5,780 bases of DNA from Bacillota bacterium (GCA_023481335.1 JAMCWI010000122.1:1-5780), one strand, 5' to 3'; counted from the stretch's first letter, positions 1 through 5,780 are shown. The notes: generated by a model from the sequence alone, not told the origin. Numbers and translations are program-made.

Positions 1-185
1 CCATTATGTAACAGATGGGTCTTTATTTTCTTTATGTATGATAAACTTATGCAATATTGTACAAGGTTTCCATTCCTGCGTCCACCCACAATATCTGGAA
101 AAAATGTGAGAATAGTATAAGATATGGCGGAAATACTAGATTTATCATACATAAAGAAAATAAAGACCCATCTGTTACATAATGG
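1..185. repeat. Perfect 45-bp inverted repeat pair (1-45 and 141-185), MITE-like element
   Basis: Bases 1-45 are the exact reverse complement of bases 141-185, with a 95-nt AT-rich centre that has no usable open reading frame. Such long perfect arms around a short non-coding centre are typical of miniature inverted-repeat transposable elements or of the remnant of an insertion sequence that lost its transposase. A simple terminator is unlikely, because the arms are very long, the loop is large and no T-run follows the right arm. The left arm begins at the first base of the window, so the true outer end and any target-site duplication cannot be seen. From 186 to 300 I see only AT-rich non-coding sequence with a weak hairpin around 191-215. 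Confidence 0.7.
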
Positions 186-300
186 ATGGGCAGGTGGTTG
201 GCAATTATTTATCAATTAACCAAAAGAAGAATATTGATTTTTGTTTAGCAGCAGTGTTATTATATAAAAGTTGACTCACCGGTTCCTGATTCTGCGGCAC

Positions 301-328
301 TTGCAAAAATCATAATTACTGCTATAAT
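301..328 (+). promoter_or_regulatory. Sigma-A promoter of tRNA-Arg
   Basis: A -35 box TTGCAA (301-306) and a perfect -10 box TATAAT (323-328) are separated by 16 nt. Transcription would begin near 335, about 25 nt before the mature tRNA 5' end, leaving a short leader for RNase P to remove. Confidence 0.7.
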
Positions 329-359
329 AGAATAGCGTAATAAATACGTAAATAAATAC

Positions 360-434
<75 letters not shown>

Positions 435-447
435 TAAAAGGTTTTTA

Positions 448-498
448 CAAAAACCCTGCAACCCTTGATAATTCTAGGTTTGCAGGGTTTTTGTTTTT
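448..498 (+). terminator. Intrinsic terminator of tRNA-Arg
   Basis: A long stem pairs 448-464 with 477-493 (CAAAAACCCTGCA against TGCAGGGTTTTTG, with one mismatch further in), and a T-rich tail follows at 490-498. It begins 14 nt after the tRNA CCA end. Confidence 0.9.
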
Positions 499-518
499 CA
501 GGAGCGGAGTAAAATAAC

Positions 519-597
519 TTGACCCGATAGTCTTGGCAAAGACTATCGGGTCAAAGACCCCGGATTGGTGAGGCTATCCCCCTGTCGAGGATAGCTT
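519..597. repeat. Two consecutive hairpins: a perfect 16-bp stem and a 9-bp stem
   Basis: Bases 519-534 pair perfectly with 539-554 around a GGCA loop. A second stem pairs 571-579 with 589-597, with one G-T wobble. Neither is followed by a T-run on the + strand. Read on the - strand, the first hairpin is followed by a weak T-rich stretch (GTTATTTTA), so it might terminate leftward transcription. The segment GGGTC (548-552) could alternatively pair with GACCC (556-560). The hairpins lie between the tRNA terminator and the toxin-antitoxin promoter and their role is unknown: palindromic repeat, boundary terminator or remnant of an element end. Confidence 0.6.
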
Positions 598-603
598 AGA
601 AAC

Positions 604-632
604 TTGCTATCTATAAAATCTCGTGATAAAAT
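604..632 (+). promoter_or_regulatory. Extended -10 promoter of the toxin-antitoxin operon
   Basis: A -35-like TTGCTA (604-609) and a -10 box TAAAAT (627-632) are 17 nt apart, and TG at 624-625 gives an extended -10. The predicted start is near 639, inside the palindrome at 636-654. A transcript starting there excludes the possible GTG start at 623, which supports translation from ATG 671. Confidence 0.5.
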
Positions 633-635
633 TGC

Positions 636-654
636 ATTACGGTATTACCGTAAT
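636..654. promoter_or_regulatory. Palindromic operator over the toxin-antitoxin start site
   Basis: ATTACGGTA and TACCGTAAT are perfect 9-bp arms around one central T. The palindrome covers the predicted transcription start and ends 17 nt before the antitoxin ATG. AbrB/MazE-fold antitoxins are dimeric DNA-binding proteins that commonly repress their own operon, so this is the natural candidate binding site. That binding is inferred from position and symmetry. Confidence 0.6.
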
Positions 655-670
655 ACTGGGGGGATTAGGA

Positions 671-1003
671 ATGGAATACACAACAATAACTTCAAAGGGG
701 CAGGTCACTGTACCCAAGGAAATCCGGGATAAATTTATGTGGAAAGAGGGAACAAAACTTAAATTTTTTCTCGATGGCGAGGAATTGAAAGTAAAAGAAG
801 TAACCATAGTCGACGAGATGGAAGATTTGTTAACCAAAGACCTTGCAGATTTGGGATATCAAGGTGAAGAACTTAAAGCTAAATTACTTGAAAGAAAGGC
901 TGACTTAAACAAGGCTTTTGATAAATTTATTGAGGAACGGCTAAGTGAAGAAACAGTACCCTTTGAGGAAGCTATTCGGAGCATTGAAAATGAAGAAGTA
1001 TGA
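671..1003 (+). CDS. Antitoxin, AbrB/MazE/SpoVT swapped-hairpin family
   Basis: This 110-residue protein is the likely antitoxin of a type II toxin-antitoxin pair. Residues 4-42 form the swapped-hairpin DNA-binding domain, recognisable from TSKGQVTVPKEIRDKF (7-22), a hydrophilic turn and the strand LKVK. Residues 43-110 are charged, rich in E, K and L and probably helical, as expected for the flexible tail that wraps and neutralises the toxin. ATG 671 was chosen because GGGGGG (658-663) and AGGA (667-670) precede it, because the family motif begins right after it, and because an in-frame GTG at 623 lies upstream of the predicted transcription start. The gene overlaps the toxin gene by 14 nt, so the two are probably translationally coupled. 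It probably represses its own promoter through the palindrome at 636-654. The fold assignment is firm; the antitoxin role is inferred from the neighbour. Confidence 0.9.
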   Translation: MEYTTITSKGQVTVPKEIRDKFMWKEGTKLKFFLDGEELKVKEVTIVDEMEDLLTKDLADLGYQGEELKAKLLERKADLNKAFDKFIEERLSEETVPFEEAIRSIENEEV

Positions 1004-1277
1004 TATCCAACTTTCCAAGGGTGCAGTTCGAGATTTAAAAAAGATGGAACCTGCCCTGCGGGATTTTATGTATAACCGTATTTCTGAAATTGGAGAAGAT
1101 CCGTACAAAAACGAAAATTTATCAGGATATTTTAAAGAGCTGCAGTCTCAGCATAGTAAATTTAGAGGTGTTGAATATAGAGCCGTTTATTATGTTAATG
1201 AAGAAGGCAAGTTGGTAGTTATTGCAATAGTGGGCACTCGGGAAAACATATATAAGGAATTGGCCAGGAGGCTTTGA
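990..1277 (+). CDS. Toxin, RelE/ParE superfamily
   Basis: This 95-residue basic protein has the layout of RelE-type toxins: an N-terminal strand (YDIQLSKGAVRDLKKM), two helices to about residue 36, then the strands FRGVEYRAVYYVNEEGKLVVIAIVGTRENIY. RelE proteins cleave mRNA at the ribosome, while ParE relatives inhibit gyrase. Basic residues typical of the RelE active surface are present (K49, K57, R59, R64, R84), and R84/Y88 align by eye with the C-terminal catalytic Arg and Tyr of E. coli RelE, which favours a ribosome-dependent mRNase. ATG 990 is preceded by GGAG (978-981) at 8 nt. An in-frame GTG at 945 would add 15 residues but makes a 59-nt overlap with the antitoxin and has no comparable support. 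Co-transcribed with the antitoxin upstream; no intrinsic terminator is visible after it. The target is inferred. Confidence 0.88.
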   Translation: MKKYDIQLSKGAVRDLKKMEPALRDFMYNRISEIGEDPYKNENLSGYFKELQSQHSKFRGVEYRAVYYVNEEGKLVVIAIVGTRENIYKELARRL

Positions 1278-1373
1278 TAATCCCCATATCTTTTATGTAT
1301 GCCTTATAGTTGTTTCTGTTAGCGAACTGCGGTTAGCGATAAAAAATATTAGCCGGAGATAGTTCTGGTTACA

Positions 1374-1636
1374 ATGCTTAGCTCAGAAGCTTTATTCCTG
1401 AGACCTGTTCTAAAATTAGATAATAACTTAGCCAATCAGAAAAGAAAAAGGTAATTAAAACATTGCGCCTTCTTGAAGAGAACCCTGCCTATCCCTCGTT
1501 ACAAGTCCACCGCATAAAAGGCACTCCATTTTGGGAGGCATATGCTAACAAAAGCGTGCGGATTATTTTTGACAGAAGCAGTGATACAATTCTTCTACTA
1601 GTTTGTGGTCAACATGATATTTTGAAAAAGTATTAA
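1374..1636 (+). pseudogene. Second RelE-like toxin gene, frameshifted, no antitoxin
   Basis: Two reading frames join into one toxin-like protein. The first runs from ATG 1374 and reads ...LKLDNNLANQKRKR to a stop at 1452-1454. The second, in the frame ending at TAA 1634-1636, reads KVIKTLRLLEENPAYPS, then HRIKGTPFWEAYANKSVR, then IIFDRSSDTILLLVCGQHDILKKY. Adding one A to the A5 tract at 1445-1449 fuses them into about 87 residues, the normal size for this family of RelE-like translational repressors. The conserved ENPxxPSL, KGT and RIIF elements are all visible. The start is uncertain: GGAG at 1355-1358 is 15 nt away, and the open frame extends back to a stop at 1350 without a better start. 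There is no antitoxin-like ORF in 1278-1373. The gene is probably dead, although a sequencing error or -1 slippage on the A tract cannot be excluded. Confidence 0.75.
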
Positions 1637-1650
1637 ACGAGGGGTATAAT
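1622..1650 (+). promoter_or_regulatory. Sigma-A promoter of the DUF502 gene, inside the toxin remnant's 3' end
   Basis: TTGAAA (1622-1627) and a perfect TATAAT (1645-1650) are separated by 17 nt. Transcription would begin near 1657, giving a leader of about 78 nt before ATG 1735. The -35 box overlaps the last codons of the broken toxin gene. Confidence 0.75.
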
Positions 1651-1726
1651 AATTTCCCAAGTTACTAAATATGATAAGGATGCTGGACTGGAGGATGTTT
1701 CCCCTATAAGTAAAGTATAAACGAGG
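1627..1726 (+). repeat. Imperfect direct repeat (1627-1642 and 1712-1726)
   Basis: AAAGTATTAAACGAGG and AAAGTATAAACGAGG differ by one T and lie 85 nt apart. The first copy covers the toxin remnant's stop codon and the promoter spacer. The second contains the GAGG (1723-1726) used as ribosome binding site by the DUF502 gene. Between them no gene with a start codon and binding site is convincing. Confidence 0.5.
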
Positions 1727-1734
1727 ATGAGAAC

Positions 1735-2376
1735 ATGAAGAAAATTTCTATTTATTTTGTTAAAGGACTACTTGTCCTGCTGCCGCTGCTGGGGACCTTT
1801 TACATACTGGCCTTTGTCTACTCAAAGATTGCCGGGCTGGGGAACGCCGTCCTTTACCCCTTGGTGGGAAGGGAACTGCCGGGGATAGACTTTATTTTTA
1901 TGGTTGCCACAGTTTGCTTAATCGGTTTGGTGGCCAATTGGTGGATTTCCCGCAAAATAATCGATCTCATTGAAAACTTCATCTGCACCATGCCAGGGGT
2001 TAAAAATATTTATAACACCATTAAGGATGCCCTAAAGTCCCTGGCAGGGGATAAGAAAAAATTTGATACCGTGGTATTGGTGAGCTTAAATGATACGGTC
2101 AGCAGGTTGGGTTTTTTAACCGTTAAGGATGCCCCCTTCCGGGACAGACAGGGCAGGGAACTGGTGGGTGTATATTTTCCGCAAACCTTGCAGGTGGCCG
2201 GGGATATGTACTGGGTGCCCAAGGAATGCATTACCGTCATGGACATCCCTGCAGATCAGGCTTTACGGTTAATCATCTCCGGCGGTGCCACCGGCACCGA
2301 TCCGGTGGAAAACGGCGATGAATGGCAGGTTGTCAGCAAAAGAGGTGTGAAAAAAGGTACCTGTAAAACTACGTAG
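1735..2376 (+). CDS. DUF502 family membrane protein
   Basis: This 213-residue protein matches the DUF502 family, whose biochemical function is not established. Two hydrophobic segments at about 9-30 and 51-70 should span the membrane, with a short loop holding GRELPG between them. The family signatures can be read by eye: the MPGVKNIYNTIKDAL segment (86-100) after the second helix, then a soluble C-terminal domain with GVYFPQT (145-151), the VPKECITVMD stretch (161-170) and the IISGG close (180-184). In many relatives the second signature reads close to VFxPTTPNPTSG; here it is the diverged FPQTLQVAGD. The length is usual for the family. ATG 1735 is preceded by GAGG (1723-1726) at 8 nt. The gene has its own promoter and terminator, so it is probably monocistronic. 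Family assignment is confident; function unknown. Confidence 0.9.
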   Translation: MKKISIYFVKGLLVLLPLLGTFYILAFVYSKIAGLGNAVLYPLVGRELPGIDFIFMVATVCLIGLVANWWISRKIIDLIENFICTMPGVKNIYNTIKDALKSLAGDKKKFDTVVLVSLNDTVSRLGFLTVKDAPFRDRQGRELVGVYFPQTLQVAGDMYWVPKECITVMDIPADQALRLIISGGATGTDPVENGDEWQVVSKRGVKKGTCKTT

Positions 2377-2435
2377 TGCAGACAAAAATTGTAAATATAG
2401 AGTGGTTTGGTAATATTGTTAACAGGAAAGACGTT

Positions 2436-2468
2436 AAAGCCTTTTGGAGTTTTCCGAGAGGCTTTTTT
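2436..2468 (+). terminator. Intrinsic terminator of the DUF502 gene
   Basis: AAAGCCT (2436-2442) pairs with AGGCTTT (2459-2465), with an inner GGA/TCC pairing, and a run of six T (2463-2468) partly within the arm. It lies 60 nt after the stop codon. Confidence 0.8.
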
Positions 2469-2484
2469 AACGCACCTACCAATG

Positions 2485-2533
2485 GGACAATAAAGTTAAC
2501 AAAGCAGCCTCTTTTTTCGACAATCAATTGTCC
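2485..2533. promoter_or_regulatory. Candidate operator: three GACAAT half-sites
   Basis: GACAAT occurs at 2486-2491 and 2519-2524, and inverted as ATTGTC at 2527-2532. The last two form a perfect 6+2+6 palindrome ending 6 nt before the -35 box of the transporter promoter. The outer copy also pairs as GGACAAT with ATTGTCC. The position suits a regulator of the Na/phosphate transporter; its identity is unknown. Confidence 0.45.
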
Positions 2534-2538
2534 TCTGT

Positions 2539-2567
2539 TTGACACTAATTAACGAATGAATTACAAT
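2539..2567 (+). promoter_or_regulatory. Sigma-A promoter of the Na/Pi cotransporter gene
   Basis: A perfect -35 TTGACA (2539-2544) and TACAAT (2562-2567) are separated by 17 nt. Transcription would start near 2574, leaving a leader of about 100 nt, which contains a small AGCAA-T-TTGCT palindrome at about 2611-2621. Confidence 0.85.
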
Positions 2568-2676
2568 AAAAGTATTAAATTTATGTTAAGAAAGAATAAA
2601 AAATGACAGTAGCAATTTGCTGCGAAATATTTGTGAATTTTTTTTAGCTCCGATGCAGAAAGGTAGGGGAGGCAGT

Positions 2677-4392
2677 ATGACCTGGCAATCAGCAGTTTTG
2701 AGTATGATTGGCGGCATGGGCCTGTTGCTGTACGGCATGTATGTGCTGAGTGAAGGTCTGCAAAAAATTGCCGGGAAGAGACTACGGGAAGCTTTAGCTA
2801 AACTAACGAATAACCGTTTAACCGCCATGGGGTTAGGAGCCCTGGTAACGATATTGTTCCAGAGCAGTACCGCCACCACCGTTATTTTGGTCAGCTTAAC
2901 CAGTGCTTCCATTATCAGCTTGAGACAGACCCTGGCGGTTATTCTGGGGGCCGACATCGGAACCACTGTTACCGCACAGTTAATTGCATTAAAGGCCACC
3001 GAAATTTCTCTGCCCATCGTGGGGATCGGGGCAACCATCATTTTCTTTTCCAAGAGGCATAAATATAAACGGATTGGCCAGGTGATGATGGGTTTCGGCC
3101 TGCTGTTCCTGGGGCTGAAAATTATGGCGGATGCCATGCATCCCCTGCGGGATGACCCCATGTTTGAGAAGCTGTTGCTGCAGCTGAGCGACAACCCCTT
3201 TTTGGCGATGATTGTGGCAGCGTTATTTACCTTTTTGGTGCACAGCAGCGCGGCCACCATTGGTATCGTCATGCTGCTGGCCATGCAGCACATGATCATG
3301 CTGGAGTCCGCCATTTACCTGCTGTTTGGTGCCAATGTAGGCACGGCCTTTACGGCGGTTTTATCCAGCCTTGGTTCGTCTCGAGAATCCCAAAGGGTGG
3401 CAACGGCACATTTGCTTTTTAAAGCGGTTGGTGTGCTGCTGTTCCTCCCCTTTGTCAGCCCTCTGGCGGACGCAATGACTGCATTGACTTCCAACGCCGG
3501 TTTTCAGGTAGCCAACGTGCATACCTTCTTCAACGTTGCCATTGCAGTGCTTTTTGCGCCCTTTGTCTCCCAGTTTGCCCGGCTGCTGGAGTTTATTGTA
3601 CCGGAGAAGAAACAGCCGGATTCCGATGTTGCTCCCAAATACTTGGATGAAAGTTTATTTAGCAGTCCCGAAGTGGCTATTGGTATGGCCACCAAGGAAA
3701 TTATGCATATATCCGACCATGTGTCGGATATGACAAAGCAGATTTATCCCTTGTTAAAAACCTACGATCCCGACTTGGCGGAAAAACTGTATCAAAAGGA
3801 AGACCATATTGACCTTTTGTCTACCGCAACCAATAAATACTTAACTCATCTCTTAAGACAGCAGTTAACCAAGGATGAGTTCAACAGGACGATGGGTCTG
3901 GTGCACATTGTCAGGGATTATGAATATATTGGCGATATTATCGAGAAGAACTTGATGTACAAGGCGGAAAGCAAGCATATCAATAATCTTGACTTTTCTA
4001 ACGAAGGCCATAAAGACATCATCACAATGCATAATAAAATTATTGAATTGCTTCATGTCTCCAATACCGCCCTTGCCACCAGTAGCTGCATGCTGGCCGA
4101 AAAGGCCAAAACGCTGCAGGAGGATATCGTTGATCTGGAGTTCCGTTTACGGATGAGCCATATTGCCCGGATGCAAAGGGGTGCCCAGGAAACCGTAAAC
4201 ACCAGTTTTATACACATGGATGTCATTAATGCCTACTTAAGAATCAGTGAGCATTTAAAGAATATTGCCATGGCCCTGACGGACGAAGTTTCCTGCACCT
4301 GGCATGATGAGGCTCTGATCCTAACCCCCCCATCGGAGATGTGGGAAGTAAACGGCAACGGGAAATCAAAAGCAGTTAGCAAACCCGGTTAG
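2677..4392 (+). CDS. Na/Pi cotransporter family protein with PhoU-like domain
   Basis: This 571-residue inner-membrane protein belongs to the NptA/YjbB-type sodium-phosphate cotransporter family. The membrane part (about 1-308) is an internal duplication, each half with the family's substrate-site signature: QSSTATT (62-68) followed by GADIGTT (91-97), then HSSAAT (189-194) followed by GANVGTA (218-224). A linker at 309-330 leads to a helical cytoplasmic domain (about 330-550) resembling PhoU, with KEDHID (374-379) and VRDYEYIGDIIEKN (412-425) similar to the PhoU metal-binding ExxxD-type helices. YjbB relatives are linked to phosphate export or uptake; direction cannot be told from sequence. 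ATG 2677 follows GGGGAGG (2666-2672) and opens the first membrane helix. An in-frame TTG at 2617 would add 20 residues containing a charged, non-family stretch. It is flanked by its own promoter and terminator, so it is monocistronic. No pst, pho or phoU gene is nearby. Confidence 0.93.
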   Translation: MTWQSAVLSMIGGMGLLLYGMYVLSEGLQKIAGKRLREALAKLTNNRLTAMGLGALVTILFQSSTATTVILVSLTSASIISLRQTLAVILGADIGTTVTAQLIALKATEISLPIVGIGATIIFFSKRHKYKRIGQVMMGFGLLFLGLKIMADAMHPLRDDPMFEKLLLQLSDNPFLAMIVAALFTFLVHSSAATIGIVMLLAMQHMIMLESAIYLLFGANVGTAFTAVLSSLGSSRESQRVATAHLLFKAVGVLLFLPFVSPLADAMTALTSNAGFQVANVHTFFNVAIAVLFAPFVSQFARLLEFIVPEKKQPDSDVAPKYLDESLFSSPEVAIGMATKEIMHISDHVSDMTKQIYPLLKTYDPDLAEKLYQKEDHIDLLSTATNKYLTHLLRQQLTKDEFNRTMGLVHIVRDYEYIGDIIEKNLMYKAESKHINNLDFSNEGHKDIITMHNKIIELLHVSNTALATSSCMLAEKAKTLQEDIVDLEFRLRMSHIARMQRGAQETVNTSFIHMDVINAYLRISEHLKNIAMALTDEVSCTWHDEALILTPPSEMWEVNGNGKSKAVSKPG

Positions 4393-4422
4393 AATCCTGC
4401 GTAACCGCAGGGTTCTTTTTTT
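4391..4422 (+). terminator. Intrinsic terminator overlapping the transporter stop codon
   Basis: GAATCCTGCG (4392-4401) pairs with CGCAGGGTTC (4406-4415) around a TAAC loop, with one wobble, and seven T follow (4416-4422). The stem begins within the TAG stop codon (4390-4392). Confidence 0.9.
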
Positions 4423-4525
4423 GGCAAGGCGGAAAAGTAAGAATTTTGTAATAATTTGACTAAAGGAATCCATGGTATCTTTCAGAAACTATAGTGTAAT
4501 CATTCAAAAAGAAGGGGGATGTCAG

Positions 4526-5780
4526 ATGAAAGGGTTGCCGGATGTAAAAGACCTGTCACTGGATTCCGGGGTTCAGCAGATGCTTGAGAAAGCTCGTGCC
4601 GAAGGCATAGAGACCGCCTTTGACCGGGCGGTCAAAATGAGTCAATGCGGTTTTGGTTCCACCGGCGTGTGCTGTAAACACTGCCTGGAGGGGCCCTGTC
4701 GCATTGCACCCAACGGCAAGGGGGCCCAGGCAGGGGTCTGCGGTGCCAATGCGGATACCATCGTAGCAAGGAATTTCCTAACCAATGTCACGGAAGGGGC
4801 CGCCAGTCACGCTGAACACGCCAGGGAAGTTGCCCATGCCATCCTGGAAGTGGTGGAGGGCAAAGCCCCCTATACCATTCAAGATGCAGAAAAACTTATG
4901 GCCGTGGCTGCGGGTTTAGGGCTTTCCACCGAAGGCAAAGACACCAACCAACTGGCCAAAGAGGTAGCACTGAAAGCCTTGGAGGATTTCCAAAAACAAC
5001 ACGGCACCTTAAACTGGCTGAAGCTAAGGGGCCATTCAAAGTCTATCGAAACCTGGGAAAAACTTGGCTTGCTGCCGGTTAATGCTCACCTGGAAATCGC
5101 CAAATCCCTGGCCCGCCAGGTGATGGGCGGCGATACCGACCCCGCCAACTTACTGCTTGGTGCTGTCACCATGGGCATTGTGGATGGCTTTGCAGGACTG
5201 CATATGTCCACCGACCTGCAAGACATCCTGCTGGGAACGCCAAGAGTGGTAAAATCCCAATACCGCTTGGGTGTTATTAAGGAAGAGATGGTAAACATCT
5301 CGGTACACGGGCATATTCCGCTGCTGTCCGAAAAGGTTGTGGAATGGGCCGGCAAACTGAAAGATCAGGCAAAGGAAGTCGGGGCCCAGGGAGTCAACGT
5401 GGTGGGTGTATGCTGTACCGCCAACGAAGTACTCATGCGCAAGGGCGTGCCGGTGGCCACCAATTATGCCAGCCAGGAACTGCCCATTGTGACCGGTGCC
5501 CTTGAAGCCATGGTGGTGGATATCCAGTGCATCATGCCCGGACTGCAGACGGTGGCCGGTTGTTATCATACCGAAATCATCACCACCCTGCCCTACGCCA
5601 AAATGTCCGGCACCACCCATATTGAATTTACGCCGGAACAGGCGGACGAAGCGGCCCGGGAAATTGTATTGAGGGCCATCGAAAACTTTTCCAAACGGGA
5701 TCCGAGAAAAGTCAATATCCCCAACGAGGTTACCGAAGCCTATGCCGGTTTCTCGGTGGAACAAATCGTTGAGGCCCTAA
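4526..5780 (+). CDS. cooS: Anaerobic Ni-Fe-S carbon monoxide dehydrogenase catalytic subunit, partial (3' end beyond window)
   Basis: This is the first 418 residues of a CooS-type CO dehydrogenase, which interconverts CO and CO2 at a Ni-4Fe-4S cluster and passes electrons to ferredoxin; the family is usually 630-675 residues. The cysteine pattern matches Carboxydothermus CooS-II with an offset of two: C41 and C49 for the intersubunit D-cluster, and C50, C53, C58, C72 for the B-cluster. Active-site C-cluster ligands visible here are H263 (VHGHIP), C297 (GVCCTANEVLM) and C335 (DIQCIMPG). The remaining three cysteines lie past the window. The proton-channel histidines read H95, H98, E101, H104, so the third is replaced. 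ATG 4526 has AAGGGGG (4512-4518) at 7 nt. A TTGACT at 4456-4461 lacks a good -10 partner, so the promoter is not resolved. Upstream lies a terminator, so cooS starts its own transcript. No cooC, cooF or acs gene is visible in the window. Confidence 0.97.
   Translation, partial: MKGLPDVKDLSLDSGVQQMLEKARAEGIETAFDRAVKMSQCGFGSTGVCCKHCLEGPCRIAPNGKGAQAGVCGANADTIVARNFLTNVTEGAASHAEHAREVAHAILEVVEGKAPYTIQDAEKLMAVAAGLGLSTEGKDTNQLAKEVALKALEDFQKQHGTLNWLKLRGHSKSIETWEKLGLLPVNAHLEIAKSLARQVMGGDTDPANLLLGAVTMGIVDGFAGLHMSTDLQDILLGTPRVVKSQYRLGVIKEEMVNISVHGHIPLLSEKVVEWAGKLKDQAKEVGAQGVNVVGVCCTANEVLMRKGVPVATNYASQELPIVTGALEAMVVDIQCIMPGLQTVAGCYHTEIITTLPYAKMSGTTHIEFTPEQADEAAREIVLRAIENFSKRDPRKVNIPNEVTEAYAGFSVEQIVEAL

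Noticed and set aside
1290..1302. Extra copy of the inverted-repeat arm after the toxin gene
   Set aside because: Only about 10 bases (TTTATGTATG) match, which is expected by chance in AT-rich DNA.
1658..1719. Small peptide ORF in the DUF502 leader
   Set aside because: An ATG-started 12-codon ORF and a longer frame without a start exist, but neither has a convincing ribosome site or family resemblance.
2417..2566. Pho box for phosphate control of the transporter
   Set aside because: TTAACA-like words occur at 2419, 2496 and 2549, but not with the 11-nt spacing of PhoP direct repeats.
2586..3314. Minus-strand 242-residue ORF
   Set aside because: It lies antisense to the Na/Pi transporter, has no ribosome binding site, and its composition is that of a shadow frame.
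4421..4500. Sigma-54 or CooA/FNR-type site before cooS
   Set aside because: TGGCA at 4422 lacks the GC -12 element, and I found no TTGTCA- or TTGAT-type dyad.
5150..5764. Minus-strand 204-residue ORF
   Set aside because: It is a shadow of cooS, with many His and Gly from the complement of common codons and no recognisable domain.
5778..5780. TAA at the window end as the stop of cooS
   Set aside because: It is out of frame; the last complete codon is CTA (5777-5779) and the gene continues beyond the window.

Overview
The window looks like chromosomal DNA of an anaerobic, spore-former-type Firmicute, most likely from the Desulfotomaculum/Desulforamulus side of the Peptococcaceae. This is inferred from three things: a CooS-type nickel carbon monoxide dehydrogenase gene, strong Gram-positive ribosome binding sites with sigma-A promoters, and the mix of an AT-rich accessory stretch with more GC-rich metabolic genes. 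All supported genes are on the + strand.

Layout: (1) 1-359 holds no gene. It opens with a perfect 45-bp inverted repeat (1-45 / 141-185) around a 95-nt centre, MITE-like, and ends with the promoter of the tRNA. (2) 360-498 is tRNA-Arg(CCG) with encoded CCA and its own intrinsic terminator. (3) 499-1277 is a small accessory block: two hairpins, an extended -10 promoter overlapped by a palindromic operator, and a two-gene type II toxin-antitoxin operon (AbrB/MazE-fold antitoxin, RelE/ParE-fold toxin, overlapping by 14 nt). (4) 1278-1734 holds a second RelE-like toxin gene that is broken by a single missing A in a poly-A tract and has no visible antitoxin. Its 3' end carries a near-consensus promoter reading into the next gene. 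(5) 1735-2468 is a DUF502 two-pass membrane protein with its own terminator. (6) 2469-4422 is a Na/phosphate-cotransporter-family protein with a cytoplasmic PhoU-like domain, preceded by a textbook promoter and followed by a terminator whose stem includes part of the stop codon. (7) 4526 to the window end is the first 418 residues of cooS, cut off by the window edge.

The last three genes each appear to be transcribed separately, since each is bounded by a terminator or has its own promoter. I see no joint pathway linking them. The tRNA-to-toxin stretch has the look of a small hotspot of mobile or selfish DNA. No clearly new multi-gene system is visible. The most interesting items are the long inverted repeat, the frameshifted orphan toxin whose tail hosts a promoter, the triple GACAAT half-sites before the transporter promoter, and an altered residue in the histidine tunnel of the CO dehydrogenase.
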